This document shows, piece after piece, positions 54,740-64,000 of a DNA stretch of 64,000 nt. Within the stretch, counting starts at the first letter, position 1. Each line of letters begins with the position of its first letter. The DNA lies in assembly GCA_030248215.1 (NCBI GenBank), contig JASANG010000859.1, positions 1-64,000 on the forward strand, written 5' to 3'. Position numbers and translations under genes: made by a program. The DNA comes from Enoplolaimus lenunculus (taxonomy: Eukaryota > Nematoda > Enoplea > Enoplida > Thoracostomopsidae). Below the pieces are notes generated by a model. The model made no database searches. It was not told the origin of the DNA and was given only the letters and a program-made list of their open reading frames with translations.

Positions 54740-54930
54740 ACCTATATTTGTATACAGGAGTGTTCGCAGATAATTATGTTTGTGGGCACCAAATAATATT
54801 TGGGCACCTCAACAATTGGAACATTGGAACTCAAGATTGTTTACGTTTAGACCGAGTCAATTTGGAGGACACCAGCCAAATTTGGGGGGCACGGACCCCA
54901 ATGACCCTCCCCCCGTGGGGATGCCCGTGA
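54740..54930. repeat. Repeat with GAGTC...GACACCA...GGCAC motif, shared with 61945-62100
   Basis: ACCGAGTCAATTTGGAGGAC followed by ACCAGCCAAATTTGGGGGGC and CGTGGGGATGCCCG resembles CCGAGTCTATTGGGGCGACA, ACCAACCGAATTTGAAGGGT and TGTGGAGACGCC at 62018-62095. Family and ends are undefined. Confidence 0.4.
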
Positions 54931-54934
54931 TTGT

Positions 54935-55500
54935 ATATTAATATTATATTTTTGATAAACGATAATTCTTTGAATCAGCGAGGTAATCTCTTCAATTATT
55001 ACTGGAAAAAGCAGACATATTTTTCATGTCCGCTTCCGCTACAACTTTGGACTTTTTTTAAATGTTTAAAATAAAATAATCGCGGCGGTTGAAAGATGAC
55101 TGGCATGAGATACGTTTTCGTAAGTCGAAATAGAAGTTGACATATTTTTCGCAAGTTAAGATATTTTTTCACAGTGTTACCATTCTAGTCTTCAAAATCA
55201 TTTGGTGCAGATTGCATTTTTTTCTTCGTCACTTTGGTAAATAAGAAATCAAAAACCTGTTGACTTTCTTCAATTGTCTACATAGAACCAGGGTTTCAGT
55301 TCTGCAATTTCAAAAAAAACGAAAGGCTTAAAATTTGAATTTGTTCAAATTTAGTATTTAAAGCTTCAAGACGCTATCGTACGATAAATATATATATTTT
55401 TCCAATTGTAACAAACTATAACCATCAATAAATAATCATCTTGCAACATTTTATGCTCTTGCTTGTTTTCTGGATTTTTAGTAATTTTTGTCGAAAGTTA
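54935..55500. other. No feature recognised
   Basis: AT-rich spacer. Confidence 0.3.
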
Positions 55501-55508
55501 AAAATCCA

Positions 55509-55668
55509 GGCCCATGTAAAAGTCAGGGGCGGAACGTTTTTCTGTGCGACTGCAATAGAGTAAACTTAAGCTTAAGACTAATTTTTTTGCTTCGCTTAGG
55601 CTTAGGCTTAGGCTTAGGCTTAGTACTATGCTTATAATACTGCTCCGCCCCTGTTCTTTACATTGGCC
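55509..55668. mobile_element. TTAGGC-core MITE, family 3, short copy
   Basis: GGCCCATGTAAAAGTCAGGG and the inverse CCCTGTTCTTTACATTGGCC are flanked by AAAATCCA and AATATCCA (7 of 8 match). The core has only a few TTAGGC units. Confidence 0.87.
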
Positions 55669-55676
55669 AATATCCA

Positions 55677-56149
55677 TAATCATGATTATCATAAGCGTCG
55701 CCAGAATATTGGATATCGGTTTTCATTTGGGCCCTGTGGAGAAATTTTTGAAACAAGCTACTGCAGCTGCAAAATTCTTTTTAATTTATTTAAATATAAC
55801 ACGGATACAAGGACAAAAATTGCTTAGAAACCAAAGGAATGCAGCTGTACCGCCTTCATAATTCCGTGTGGTATCCCAAAACAAATTGTTTTTAGCTCCT
55901 TAACATAGTTAGAATGCTTACATAGAATAGTCTAAATATAGAGCTACTTCCTCACACTAGGTGATCTGAGCAGAGATACGAATCTCTAACATCTATTAAT
56001 ATTTATACTATAGATGCTATAAATGACGTAACCATAACCTAGGAAAGGAAGTGCTTACAAGAAGCTGTGCTTTTCGTTATACGTATTAATCCGGAAGTTA
56101 ATTAGCATGCTAGCTATACCAATAGTCAGGCTGACGCCATGCTTGTAGC
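55677..56149. other. No feature recognised
   Basis: AT-rich spacer with a 77-codon ORF (55628-55861) that starts inside the family 3 copy. Confidence 0.3.
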
Positions 56150-56325
56150 ATACAGAGGCGCCTTTAGCTATGTGGGGCGACGGGGGCTCAGCCCCTCTTT
56201 GAAAAGTTTTGGCCTACCTAGAATATTTTCAACCTTGATTGTATGTCAATGGAAATTCTTTTATACGTCTTCTGAATAAATTTTCATTCCCTCTTGCAAC
56301 TTTAGCTGGTTTTACGGGCCCGTGT
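56150..56325. mobile_element. GGGCGTAGCC repeat element, decayed copy
   Basis: GAGGCGCCTTTAGCTATGTG, TCAACCTTGATTGTATGTCA and CTTTAGCTGGTTTTACGGGC follow the order of the copy at 48127. Confidence 0.5.
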
Positions 56326-56329
56326 GCAG

Positions 56330-57990
56330 AGCAAAAAATTTCCTGAAGGGTAAATGCTTCCACAATTTTAAAACGAAGACAACGCTTTCTCAAAAGTTCC
56401 AAAGTAAAACCTCATGAGAATTTCTATCCTGGCAGTATTTGATTCACGGATCACGCACAAGGTGACCAATACAACATATTTGAATATTCAAGTTTTTATT
56501 CCAATTTTAAAATTTTAAAGCTGAAACGCATATAATATGTATAAATATAATTTTCCTAATAAGGCGTGTGATGTTTGAGTTAATATACTGTCCACTTTGA
56601 AGTTTTCGCAGTGGTTTGCGTTTGATTTACTCGGTCACTGAATTGAAATTCAATGACCACATATTTCGGAGTTCAATTATTCGTCGGTCGACTTCCTGGT
56701 GATAGGTGCTACACACAGTTGAGAACACGGCTCAAAATGTGAATGCCGACGAAAATACAGAATGATGTATCAATCGATAGTAGCCGATTTGGGACTTGTT
56801 TTAGGATAAACGAACAAGCTTTAATATTGCGTGTTCATTTTTCCTAGAACGTAAACGATGCTTATATTAAGAAACAGGTCAAGTGTAGAACTTGGGTTTA
56901 GAGTGATATTAAATATTCGAATTATAGCCCGAAGCTTATATTTCTGCGATGTTTCTAAATAAATTTGATTTGATGTTTATTTTTAGATTACCTCATTTTT
57001 ATCAACATATACACTTGTATATATAAATACAACAGGGATTGAGTTTACGACTATCGCTGTGTTTTTCAAATATTGAAAACTGACAAGTAATAGTCGTAGC
57101 ACAATCAACATGGACAAAACATGTTCCGTCGCTGCCCAAGTTTAAAACATGAGTCCTGCGTTACTCAAGTTGTCTTAGATTTTTGCAAAATTAACTAAAT
57201 ATCAATTTTCAGCAAGTGCCATAAAAGAGAATGCATAGATTTGTTTTTAAGTAAAACAGATAAACAGTATCCTAAATTAGACCAAAGTTAGTATGCTCAG
57301 AATTTTTCACATGTTTGGGCCCTGTCAGCAACTTTAGCATTGTCATTATAACTGTATCTCTGTTTACAAAAACAAAAATGTTTTACAAAAAAATCTTTTA
57401 TTTTTGTTTAATAAAAATACTATTAAAACAATGCTTAAACCATACAATATTTAGTTCAGTTTAGGTATCTACGTCTTCGCATCTTTGAAACCTTTTAGGT
57501 AAACTTTCAAAATTCTTTAGCTAGCAGAGACACTACGTTTTAATCAATGTGACCCGAACCTCTACCTGCGGGTATTTGAGCGTCTCTATTGCCTTACCCG
57601 CGCCGTGCTTCCCGGAGTGTACCCGCGACTAAAATCCCTCTGGTAAGGCTGTAAAGTGTATTAGATTTTTAAACCTAAACTCAGAGTCAAATTGTTCAAT
57701 AATATCCGTGAGTTTATGAATATCTTAACGATTACTTTATGGTGGTTAGAAATCTATTTTAAGCTACAATTCATTAAGGTTGTGTCAGCTATTTCGGTTC
57801 AAAACCATGTAAAGTAATAATATCTTTTCTTTTTAATCGTTTTATCAACTATCACATAAAGTGTAATAAAAAATTTAATTTCATTTTAAACAAATCAACC
57901 TATAGAATACTTGGTTTGAAGTGCGCAGATTAATGGTCTTTAGGCGTCCGTGTATCATCAATCCTATTATCGAACATGGCTCAACTATAA
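56330..57990. other. No certain gene; repeat fragments
   Basis: A family 9 end (GGTGATAGGTGCTACACACA) lies near 56698. ATGGACAAAACATGTTCCGT near 57110 resembles a family 4 interior. Repeated CCCGCG motifs occur at 57545-57640. The rest is AT-rich. Confidence 0.35.
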
Positions 57991-58002
57991 ACCTTTGAAT
58001 AG

Positions 58003-58281
58003 ATGGGTTTTCAATCGGTACGCGCCTCTGATTTGCTTTACGAGCCGCGCGTAGAGCAAGCAGGGGAGTATGCAAAGGGATACAGGAGAATTTCTGTCGA
58101 ATTTTGTGAAGACAAAAGGCAACTTTTGACTGACTTCAAGAATATGCTGAGAAATTATGGAAGGAAAATATTTTGCTTGCTAAGCTTGTTCACAAAGTTT
58201 AAATATGATGGATCAGCGTCCTCTTGTGATGAAATTCCGGTCACGTACGTAACAGCGTGTAAATGCTTAAAGGCTTTTTAG
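58003..58281 (+). CDS. ORF of 92 codons, unknown
   Basis: Starts MGFQSVRASDLLYEPRVEQA and ends TACKCLKAF; charged middle (YRRISVEFCEDKRQLLTDFK) then a short hydrophobic patch. The base composition is somewhat GC-richer than its flanks. No domain, signal peptide or splice support is visible. It may be a small gene, an exon or chance. Confidence 0.2.
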   Translation: MGFQSVRASDLLYEPRVEQAGEYAKGYRRISVEFCEDKRQLLTDFKNMLRNYGRKIFCLLSLFTKFKYDGSASSCDEIPVTYVTACKCLKAF

Positions 58282-58607
58282 CTGTTTTTTAACTTGAATT
58301 CTGTCTGATCAAATTTAAATTTGTGTTTTTGCTATAAACCAATTCAATTTTCAATTGCTGTATTGTATACCGAAATGCGGCGGTGTGAAGTAATGGAAAC
58401 AATGAACGTGTAAACAGTACACAATGTGCAAGAGGGTCTCGGTGTACGGAGGCAAAACTGTATGAGACAAAAAGCAGAAACTCCAAGTTGTTTAACCATT
58501 TTTCGTTCAACTACGTTTTTATATGACTAATAACATAAGTCTGATCCTAAGCCTATGCCAATGCCGGCCCAGTTAACTCCCTGCCGGTCCAAAAACATAC
58601 CATCTCA

Positions 58608-59035
58608 TCACAAGCATTGGGGTATGGTGGAAGTTGTTATTTTGAGATTTAGCGGTGTCGGGATATGGTCGCAAGGCGGGATTTTAAGATTTCGGTACAT
58701 GGTCGAAGGTGGGATTTTGAAATTTTGGGCTTTCGCAACATGGTCGAAGGTGGGATTTTGGGTCCTTGGGATGTCGGGATACGGGCCATAGTACGATTTT
58801 GGGATTTTCGGATATGGTTGATGATGGGATTTAGGAATTTCGGGACATGGTCGAAAGTGGAGCTTTAAAATTTTGGGATTTGGAAATTTTGAAATTTCGG
58901 GATGCGGCCGAATGTGGGATTTTGAGATTTTGGGATTTCGGGATATGGTCGAAGGTGGGGTTTTGGGATTTCGTGATACGGTCGAATGTGGGATTTTGGG
59001 ATTTCGGATTTCGAAATATGGTCGAAGGTGGAATG
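58608..59035. repeat. GGGATTT/GGTCGAA minisatellite
   Basis: Units of roughly 35-45 bases made from TTTCGGGATATGGTCGAAGG and TGGGATTTTGGGATT repeat about ten times with much drift. The plus strand is G/T-rich. A 150-codon minus ORF of Pro/Ser repeats (SRNPKIPPSTISRNPK-like) is a by-product. Confidence 0.8.
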
Positions 59036-59815
59036 CTCCTAAAGCCGAAGCCAAAACCAAAACCTAACCCAAGGCTAAGCCTGAGCCTAAGCCTAAGCGT
59101 AAGCCTAAATTATAAGGCTGAGCCTAAAAATAAGATTTAGCCAAAGGGTCGTTTAGGATCTAATCCATGTTTTAACCAAAACCTACTTCCAAAGCCTCAG
59201 CCAAAATTAAGTTATGCTTGAACCAACGGCTGCTCCTAAGCCTAAGCCTAAACCTCAGCCCAAGCCTAAAGCTAAGGCTAAACCTAATCCTAAGATAGCT
59301 CCAGGGTCATTTAAGATTTAATCTGTGTTAAATTATAGCGCATTCCTAGAGCCTCAGCCTATGCCTAAGCTTAAGATTTAGTCTAGGGTTATTTAAGATC
59401 TACTCTATGTTTAAACCAAAGCATTCCGAAACATCTGCCTAGACCTAAGCATATTCCATTTACGGTCCAATCTATATTTAAACGTAGGCTTGCTCCTAAA
59501 CAATAAGCCTAAACCTAAAACCCAAAGCCGAAGCCTAAGCCTAAGCCTAAAGCTATGCCTACGTTAAAGCGTATGCTGTAGCCTAAGTCAAAGCCTGAAC
59601 CTATTAAACTAAGACATATCTAAAGTCTATATCTAAGTTTACGCCAGATCCAATGCCTAAACGCCTAATTATATACGCAAGCCCAAGACGGAGCTTTGCC
59701 TAACCTAAACCTAAAGACTGAGCCTTGTCTAATCGTAAACCTAAAGACTGAGCCTTGCCTAATCATAAACCTAATCTTGAGCCAACAGATTACCTAATCC
59801 TAAACCTAAGCCTAG
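59036..59815. repeat. Large degenerate CCTAAG (TTAGGC) array
   Basis: Nearly 780 bases are made of CCTAAGCCTAAGCCTAA variants interrupted by repeated sentences such as CATTTAAGATTTAATCTGTG and AAAGACTGAGCCTTGCCTAA. It directly follows the minisatellite and is the longest hexamer array in the window. ACCATTACGAACATAAGC ends the block near 59890. Confidence 0.75.
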
Positions 59816-59899
59816 GACTTGCTTTTGATGAATTCTATTGAAATCTCAAAATCCTGAAATCCAAATTCCCAAAATACCATTACGAACATAAGCTATCAA

Positions 59900-60490
59900 T
59901 TCATTTGCTGAAACGGTGGGATTTTGGGACGACAGTAACGTATACATGGCCCCAAAGCCAATGATTACGCTTACCTGTCTCTAATTCGCTCAGTCTCTAT
60001 GTCCCTCCGTGGGCAGACCCCAATAATAAACATTGATCAAGCGATTCATAAAAACTATGATTATTTGCTGCAAACCAGAATTGTAGACTGCATCTTAATT
60101 GTATTCTCGCTAGGTTTTATCCTCACTAAACTAAAAAGAAATAAAATGTTTGTCATAGACTTGCAATTGTCTGCTTCTCTGGTTTACTTTAAGCTTACGT
60201 CATCATTAAACCGTGCATGGTATAAGGTAACAGCAAAATGTTATCCTATCATAAAAACATAGTATAAGCGTCAGAAACCGTAAAACTAGGTTAATACCCC
60301 AAAGCTTTATATTATGTTAGTCAAATATAGCAGTTGGTAAAACAACTCGACTGACAGCAAAAAGCCTGATCATTTTTGTGCTTTGTTTAAATAACTGAAA
60401 TTTAATTTTTGTACTGCAAATCTTTTAAACCAAGCACCTGCGGGCTTTTTGATTCAAGCATATTGTTTTGCGAACACACCATAATTTTAA
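59900..60490. other. No certain feature
   Basis: An 87-codon ORF at 59999 with one hydrophobic stretch (ILIVFSLGFIL) has no further support. Confidence 0.25.
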
Positions 60491-60495
60491 CCAAA

Positions 60496-60913
60496 CTGCA
60501 GTGACCCGACTAAGGTTTGGGGCTGATATTTCTTTGGCCTCATCAAGGGGTACCCCCTGTTATTCGGCTACGGACTGTTATTTATTATTTAATCCACGCT
60601 CCGCCACCCTTCATTACTGATATATCCGGTTCTTCAATTATCCGTTGAATTAAGCGTTTATTTGTCTTATATCAAAAGCTTAAGCGTAAATGGAAGGTTG
60701 TACTTAGGAATGTACTTTCAAAACTTATGAAGCTTTAAATTTCCGATTTAAGCCTGGAGTTTATGTACTACAATTGGGACAATTGACATTTATAGACTCT
60801 AGGGTTTATAGATTATCCGCTTACGAATTCTTATTAGGGATGCGTACACCTTATTGATTGCGACTCAAAATGGTGACCCTCTCTATTACCTCTCTATATT
60901 CGGGTCACTACAG
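60496..60913. mobile_element. Tc1/mariner-like MITE, family 1
   Basis: CTGCAGTGACCCGACTAAGG and the inverse ATATTCGGGTCACTACAG bound family blocks such as CACGCTCCGCCACCCTTCAT. TA follows the right end; the left flank reads AA. Confidence 0.8.
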
Positions 60914-60914
60914 T

Positions 60915-61740
60915 ATGCTTGTAAATTTTGCAAGAAATGTTAAGAAGTGACGATGGATTTTTTACAATATATGAGATTGAATAGATATACCACCTTTGCC
61001 GCAGCATACCTGCTAATCCGAAACATGTGTGGTAAATCTTTGACGCTTCTTTATGCTGCTTCAGTAACGTATCGGCCAAAACTGAACTGAAATATTGCTG
61101 TCATAAATCCAAGTTTGAACACAAACTTGAGTTTGAATATGCATCATTTTTGCTCGCTAGTCAACTATTTCATGGATTCCTACATTTTAAGTATGATTTT
61201 CATTGAATTTACTGCTCATGTTCTCAAATATGTGGAGCAACTATTGTCACTTCTTGGTAATACGTTCTGAAACAAACGAACAACGAAAGCTGCAGATCAG
61301 AAATTTCACACGGCAAAAAAGTTAATTAAACGAAATAAATGTGTAAAAGTTGCAGGCCACAACTATATAATTGGTCAAAATGTATTGTGATGTGCTTGCA
61401 GGCATATCTGATAATATTAACGAAAGTCTTTAGCAACAGTTATATTTACAACTATTAATACCGTATCAGAAATTTTGCTCTTTATCTTCTAGGCAGTAAC
61501 ACATCCAAGATTTCTTTGTTTAGGAAAATACGTTTTGTGTTCTGCAATTTAACACTTATAAAACATCGTTTAGCAAAGTTCTGGATATATATTTTAAGGC
61601 TCAACAAATGTTCCGAAGCCGAAAAATTAGTAAACTAGTATACAAGGACTCGCAATGTTTTCTATACGTTTGGGTGAAAACACACCCTGAGCTTCATATA
61701 TGAACCATATGCATCACAAAATTTTGTACCATGACGCGGC
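60915..61740. other. No feature recognised
   Basis: AT-rich spacer; a weak family 9-like end near 61210-61250 (TTCTCAAATATGTGGAGCAA). Confidence 0.3.
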
Positions 61741-61742
61741 TA

Positions 61743-61937
61743 CACTGTGCAAAAACTGGTGGTGTCAAATTGACTCTCTTCGAAATAAGGTGTGCGACAC
61801 TACACAAACTGAGTCAACTTCGACTCCGCCAGAATCAAATGCAATTCACTGATCGCACGTTTGACTTTGGCGCGGTCGAAATTGACTCAGTCTGTGTAGT
61901 CCCGTAGAGCCAATTTGACTCCCCATTTTTTACAGTG
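61743..61937. mobile_element. TA-flanked palindromic MITE, family 5
   Basis: CACTGTGCAAAAACTGGTGG, GTCAAATTGACTCTCTTCG and the inverse end CCCCATTTTTTACAGTG are each bordered by TA. It pairs less perfectly than the copy at 46882, so it is probably older. Confidence 0.8.
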
Positions 61938-62099
61938 TAGTATTGTCGGGGATACATCCCACATCTCTCTTGAAGTGCCACAGGTCCTAGACTTTTAGAA
62001 ATAGTTGTTTACATGTAGTCCGAGTCTATTGGGGCGACACCAACCGAATTTGAAGGGTGCGGCCCCCGAATGCTTCCTTGTGGAGACGCCTTTGCCGCT

Positions 62100-62570
62100 G
62101 AACCTTAAACAAAAATACTACAACTACACTCCGTATATTATTTTTCCGTTTAAAGCAGGTATTATAAATTTAAAGATTTTAATAACTTTTTACGCCCAAA
62201 TCACACGCCTGTTTTTCGATAAAATTGGCCCATGGGAAAACTTCTCTGGTAAAAATTATACGTTCAACGACGATTGTTCTTGGGGTTTTTTTTTGTTGAT
62301 GTCATTTTAATGCTTTTTTCTTTTGTTGTTGCAAATTTTGTACTATTTTATATATCCGCGACCTCTTTTATCTTTTAAAGACTGTGTATCTTTTCTTCAA
62401 TTGTTATCCACCACTGTGTGCCACTTATAAACGCTGACACGAAACAAAGGCGTTGTCAGGATTTCATTTTTATAGGGAATAACATTTTGTAAATGATAAT
62501 TTGTTGACCTATTGGTCCCAGCAAGAGTGGATAATACATACATCAACGAGAGTATGCAACTGGGCACATG
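62100..62570. other. No feature recognised
   Basis: AT-rich spacer; the 101-codon ORF at 62005 begins in a repeat and has no domain. Confidence 0.3.
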
Positions 62571-62576
62571 CTGTCA

Positions 62577-63327
62577 TTGGCGGATCCAGGATCTCAAAAT
62601 GGGGGGGCAAAATTTTCACAGGTAAACTTATTTTTGACCCACACAAAACCCGCGAACTATTGGCATAAAATTGACTTCTTTACGTTCGTTCAATAGAGAT
62701 GATTCACAAATAAAGCTAACGAATCAACGCAATTTAGATCTAAACAACAGGGTGGCAACATGAGTTCAGATTTGGTTTAAACCGGCACAAATTTAAGGGC
62801 TCGGATTCGGAAACCAATTCAGTTTTGAAAAAGCAAAATCCAGTCACCTTCAGCAACATCTGTTTCTGTTTTTGAATGAGTTAGAACTGCCTGCTATTTT
62901 TGGAAAATGTTTTAGCATTCGTGGTTATGGACTTCAATTTATTTTCAATGAATTTTTGTTCTCGATATTTCAAAATTCACACGTTTCTATTACCTGCATA
63001 TTTTTCAGCTTGCACTGGTGGCATTGGCCACTGTTGATTTTATAGAATATATAAATGTACTTTTATCTATATGAAAACAATTTCAGAATCAAGGTTCGTT
63101 ATTAGTGAAATTATTGATTCGGTGCCACCCTGCTTAGTGACGACAAAACATCTAATCATCCGAAACTGCACTAAAATAATAGGGCAGCTTATTATATGCT
63201 GCGATACTATTGTGTATAAAACAGAGAAATAAACAGCGTAGAACAGCAAATGACACTCTATATAATTTTTATCGAGATGCTCTTGGGGAGGGCCACAGCC
63301 GGGGTGGCCCCCCACGGATCCGCCATT
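62577..63327. mobile_element. Element with TGGCGGATCC ends
   Basis: ATTGGCGGATCCAGGATCTC at the left and CACGGATCCGCCATTG at the right are inverse ends, with G-run (TGGGGGGGC) and C-run (GGCCCCCCAC) blocks just inside. The 750 bases between have no transposase. Such ends mark a common invertebrate MITE type; the target duplication is unclear. Confidence 0.6.
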
Positions 63328-63354
63328 GTATGCTGTGCATAAAATAATGTACCA

Positions 63355-63660
63355 GGCACGCGTTCCGTTTTTGCCCCACCCTCTCCCTCCCGCTTAATTT
63401 AGAGGGGGGTACAACCTGTGGCACCACGACACTTTATGTATCCGGCAACAAAAATTGCGACGCTTATAGTTTAATTTAGAGTTTTGTATGCGACAACGAC
63501 CCCCCTCTAAACAAGGGGGAGTTGGTTAAAAACGCATCACCCGGTGGTGCATTTTGTACCATGTGGCACCCAAGGAGTTGCACACTCTTGTATTGTGCAC
63601 TCTGGGTTTCCATTATTGTAAAGCTTGTTAAAACTCCATTTTTTGTCTCTTTAGATGGTA
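63355..63660. repeat. Inverted-repeat relic with AGAGGGGGGT blocks
   Basis: TTTAGAGGGGGGTACAACCT and its near inverse ACGACCCCCCTCTAAACAAG lie about 100 bases apart. Later GTGGCACCCAAGGAGTTGCA also echoes AAAGTTGCACACTCTCG near 51736. Family unknown. Confidence 0.45.
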
Positions 63661-63826
63661 TGCATGCCTGCTAAGAAAAATGATTTTAATATATATTCAT
63701 TGTCAACTGCCAATTGGAAGCCTATATTTGAAACAGAGTACGTATTTTTACATGTAAAAGAGTATGGAATTGGCATGTTTGGTCTTCTGTTGTTCAGAAC
63801 CTTATTTAGAAGCTAACTATAGTGAC

Positions 63827-64000
63827 CCGAATAAGAGGAGGGCTGATATTTATTTGTCCTCTTCAGAGAGTGGCCCCCTGTTATTCTGTTTTATTTTTAA
63901 CCCGCCCTTCGTTACCTATATATCCGGTATTGCAACGGTCTGTTGGAATAAAACGTCTTTATTTGTCTTGTATCAAAAGCTTGACCGATAATGCAAAGTT
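63827..64000. mobile_element. Tc1/mariner-like MITE, family 1, cut by the window edge
   Basis: CTATAGTGACCCGAATAAGA and TTATTTTTAACCCGCCCTTC GTTACC-type blocks match the family in order; the right end lies beyond the window. Confidence 0.75.

Noticed and set aside
58608-59060. 150-codon minus-strand ORF of Pro/Ser repeats
   Set aside because: It is a translation of the GGGATTT/GGTCGAA minisatellite; the units drift in length and no flanking coding sequence exists.
59036-59815. True telomere or subtelomere made of TTAGGC repeats
   Set aside because: The hexamers are degenerate, occur at more than ten internal sites, and mostly lie between MITE ends with 8-bp duplications. Nothing suggests a chromosome end.
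1-64000. Retrovirus-like, Polinton or other capsid-bearing element, or an autonomous transposase
   Set aside because: No reverse transcriptase, integrase, capsid, polymerase or transposase motif was recognised in the translated frames, and no long terminal direct repeats were found. All mobile elements seen appear non-autonomous.

Overview
The window is AT-rich animal DNA, most likely from an invertebrate. Two conserved animal genes are split by short spliceosomal introns with clean GT-AG borders and consistent phases, and nearly everything else is debris of small non-autonomous DNA transposons. I cannot name the species. No operons, ribosome binding sites, CRISPR arrays or phage-like genes are visible.

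Host genes. A complete five-exon KDEL receptor gene (212 codons) lies on the plus strand at 1945-4349. A complete seven-exon stomatin/podocin-family gene (360 codons, with a long polar C-terminal tail) lies on the plus strand at 32830-38299. Less certain are a first coding exon on the minus strand at 50002-50229 carrying a textbook PABP-binding PAM2 motif, a pair of plus-strand exons at 17400-17600 and 19323-19651 that stay open in two frames across the same splice, a short ORF behind a TATA box at 9548, and a 192-codon ORF at 47134.

Mobile DNA. At least eight families recur and can be recognised by terminal repeats and target duplications. (1) A TA-flanked, Tc1/mariner-like element ending GTGACCCGAATAAGAG (seven copies). 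(2) A TTAA-flanked, piggyBac-like element carrying tRNA-like A and B boxes. (3) An element with 8-bp duplications and a core of TTAGGC-type hexamers. (4) A TAA/TTA-flanked, Harbinger-like element full of CATATG palindromes. (5) A TA-flanked near-perfect palindrome. (6) A TTAA-flanked element built of TGCAAGTT hairpins. (7, 8) hAT-like elements beginning CAGGGTG with 8-bp duplications. Many are nested in one another. There are also tRNA-derived SINEs, a fold-back-like element with minisatellite arms, several minisatellites and a five-unit array ending in a LINE-like tail.

Layout. 0-2 kb: SINEs and a hAT-like MITE. 2-4.4 kb: KDEL receptor. 4.6-32 kb: transposon mosaic with one uncertain gene (17-20 kb). 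32.8-38.3 kb: stomatin-like gene with MITEs in its introns. 38.3-49 kb: nested MITEs and minisatellites. 49-53 kb: GC-rich island, PAM2 exon and a strongly strand-asymmetric stretch. 53-64 kb: more MITEs, a large compound satellite and a further copy of family 1 that runs off the right edge. The two certain genes have no evident functional link; the window looks like a sparse gene neighbourhood shaped by MITE bursts.
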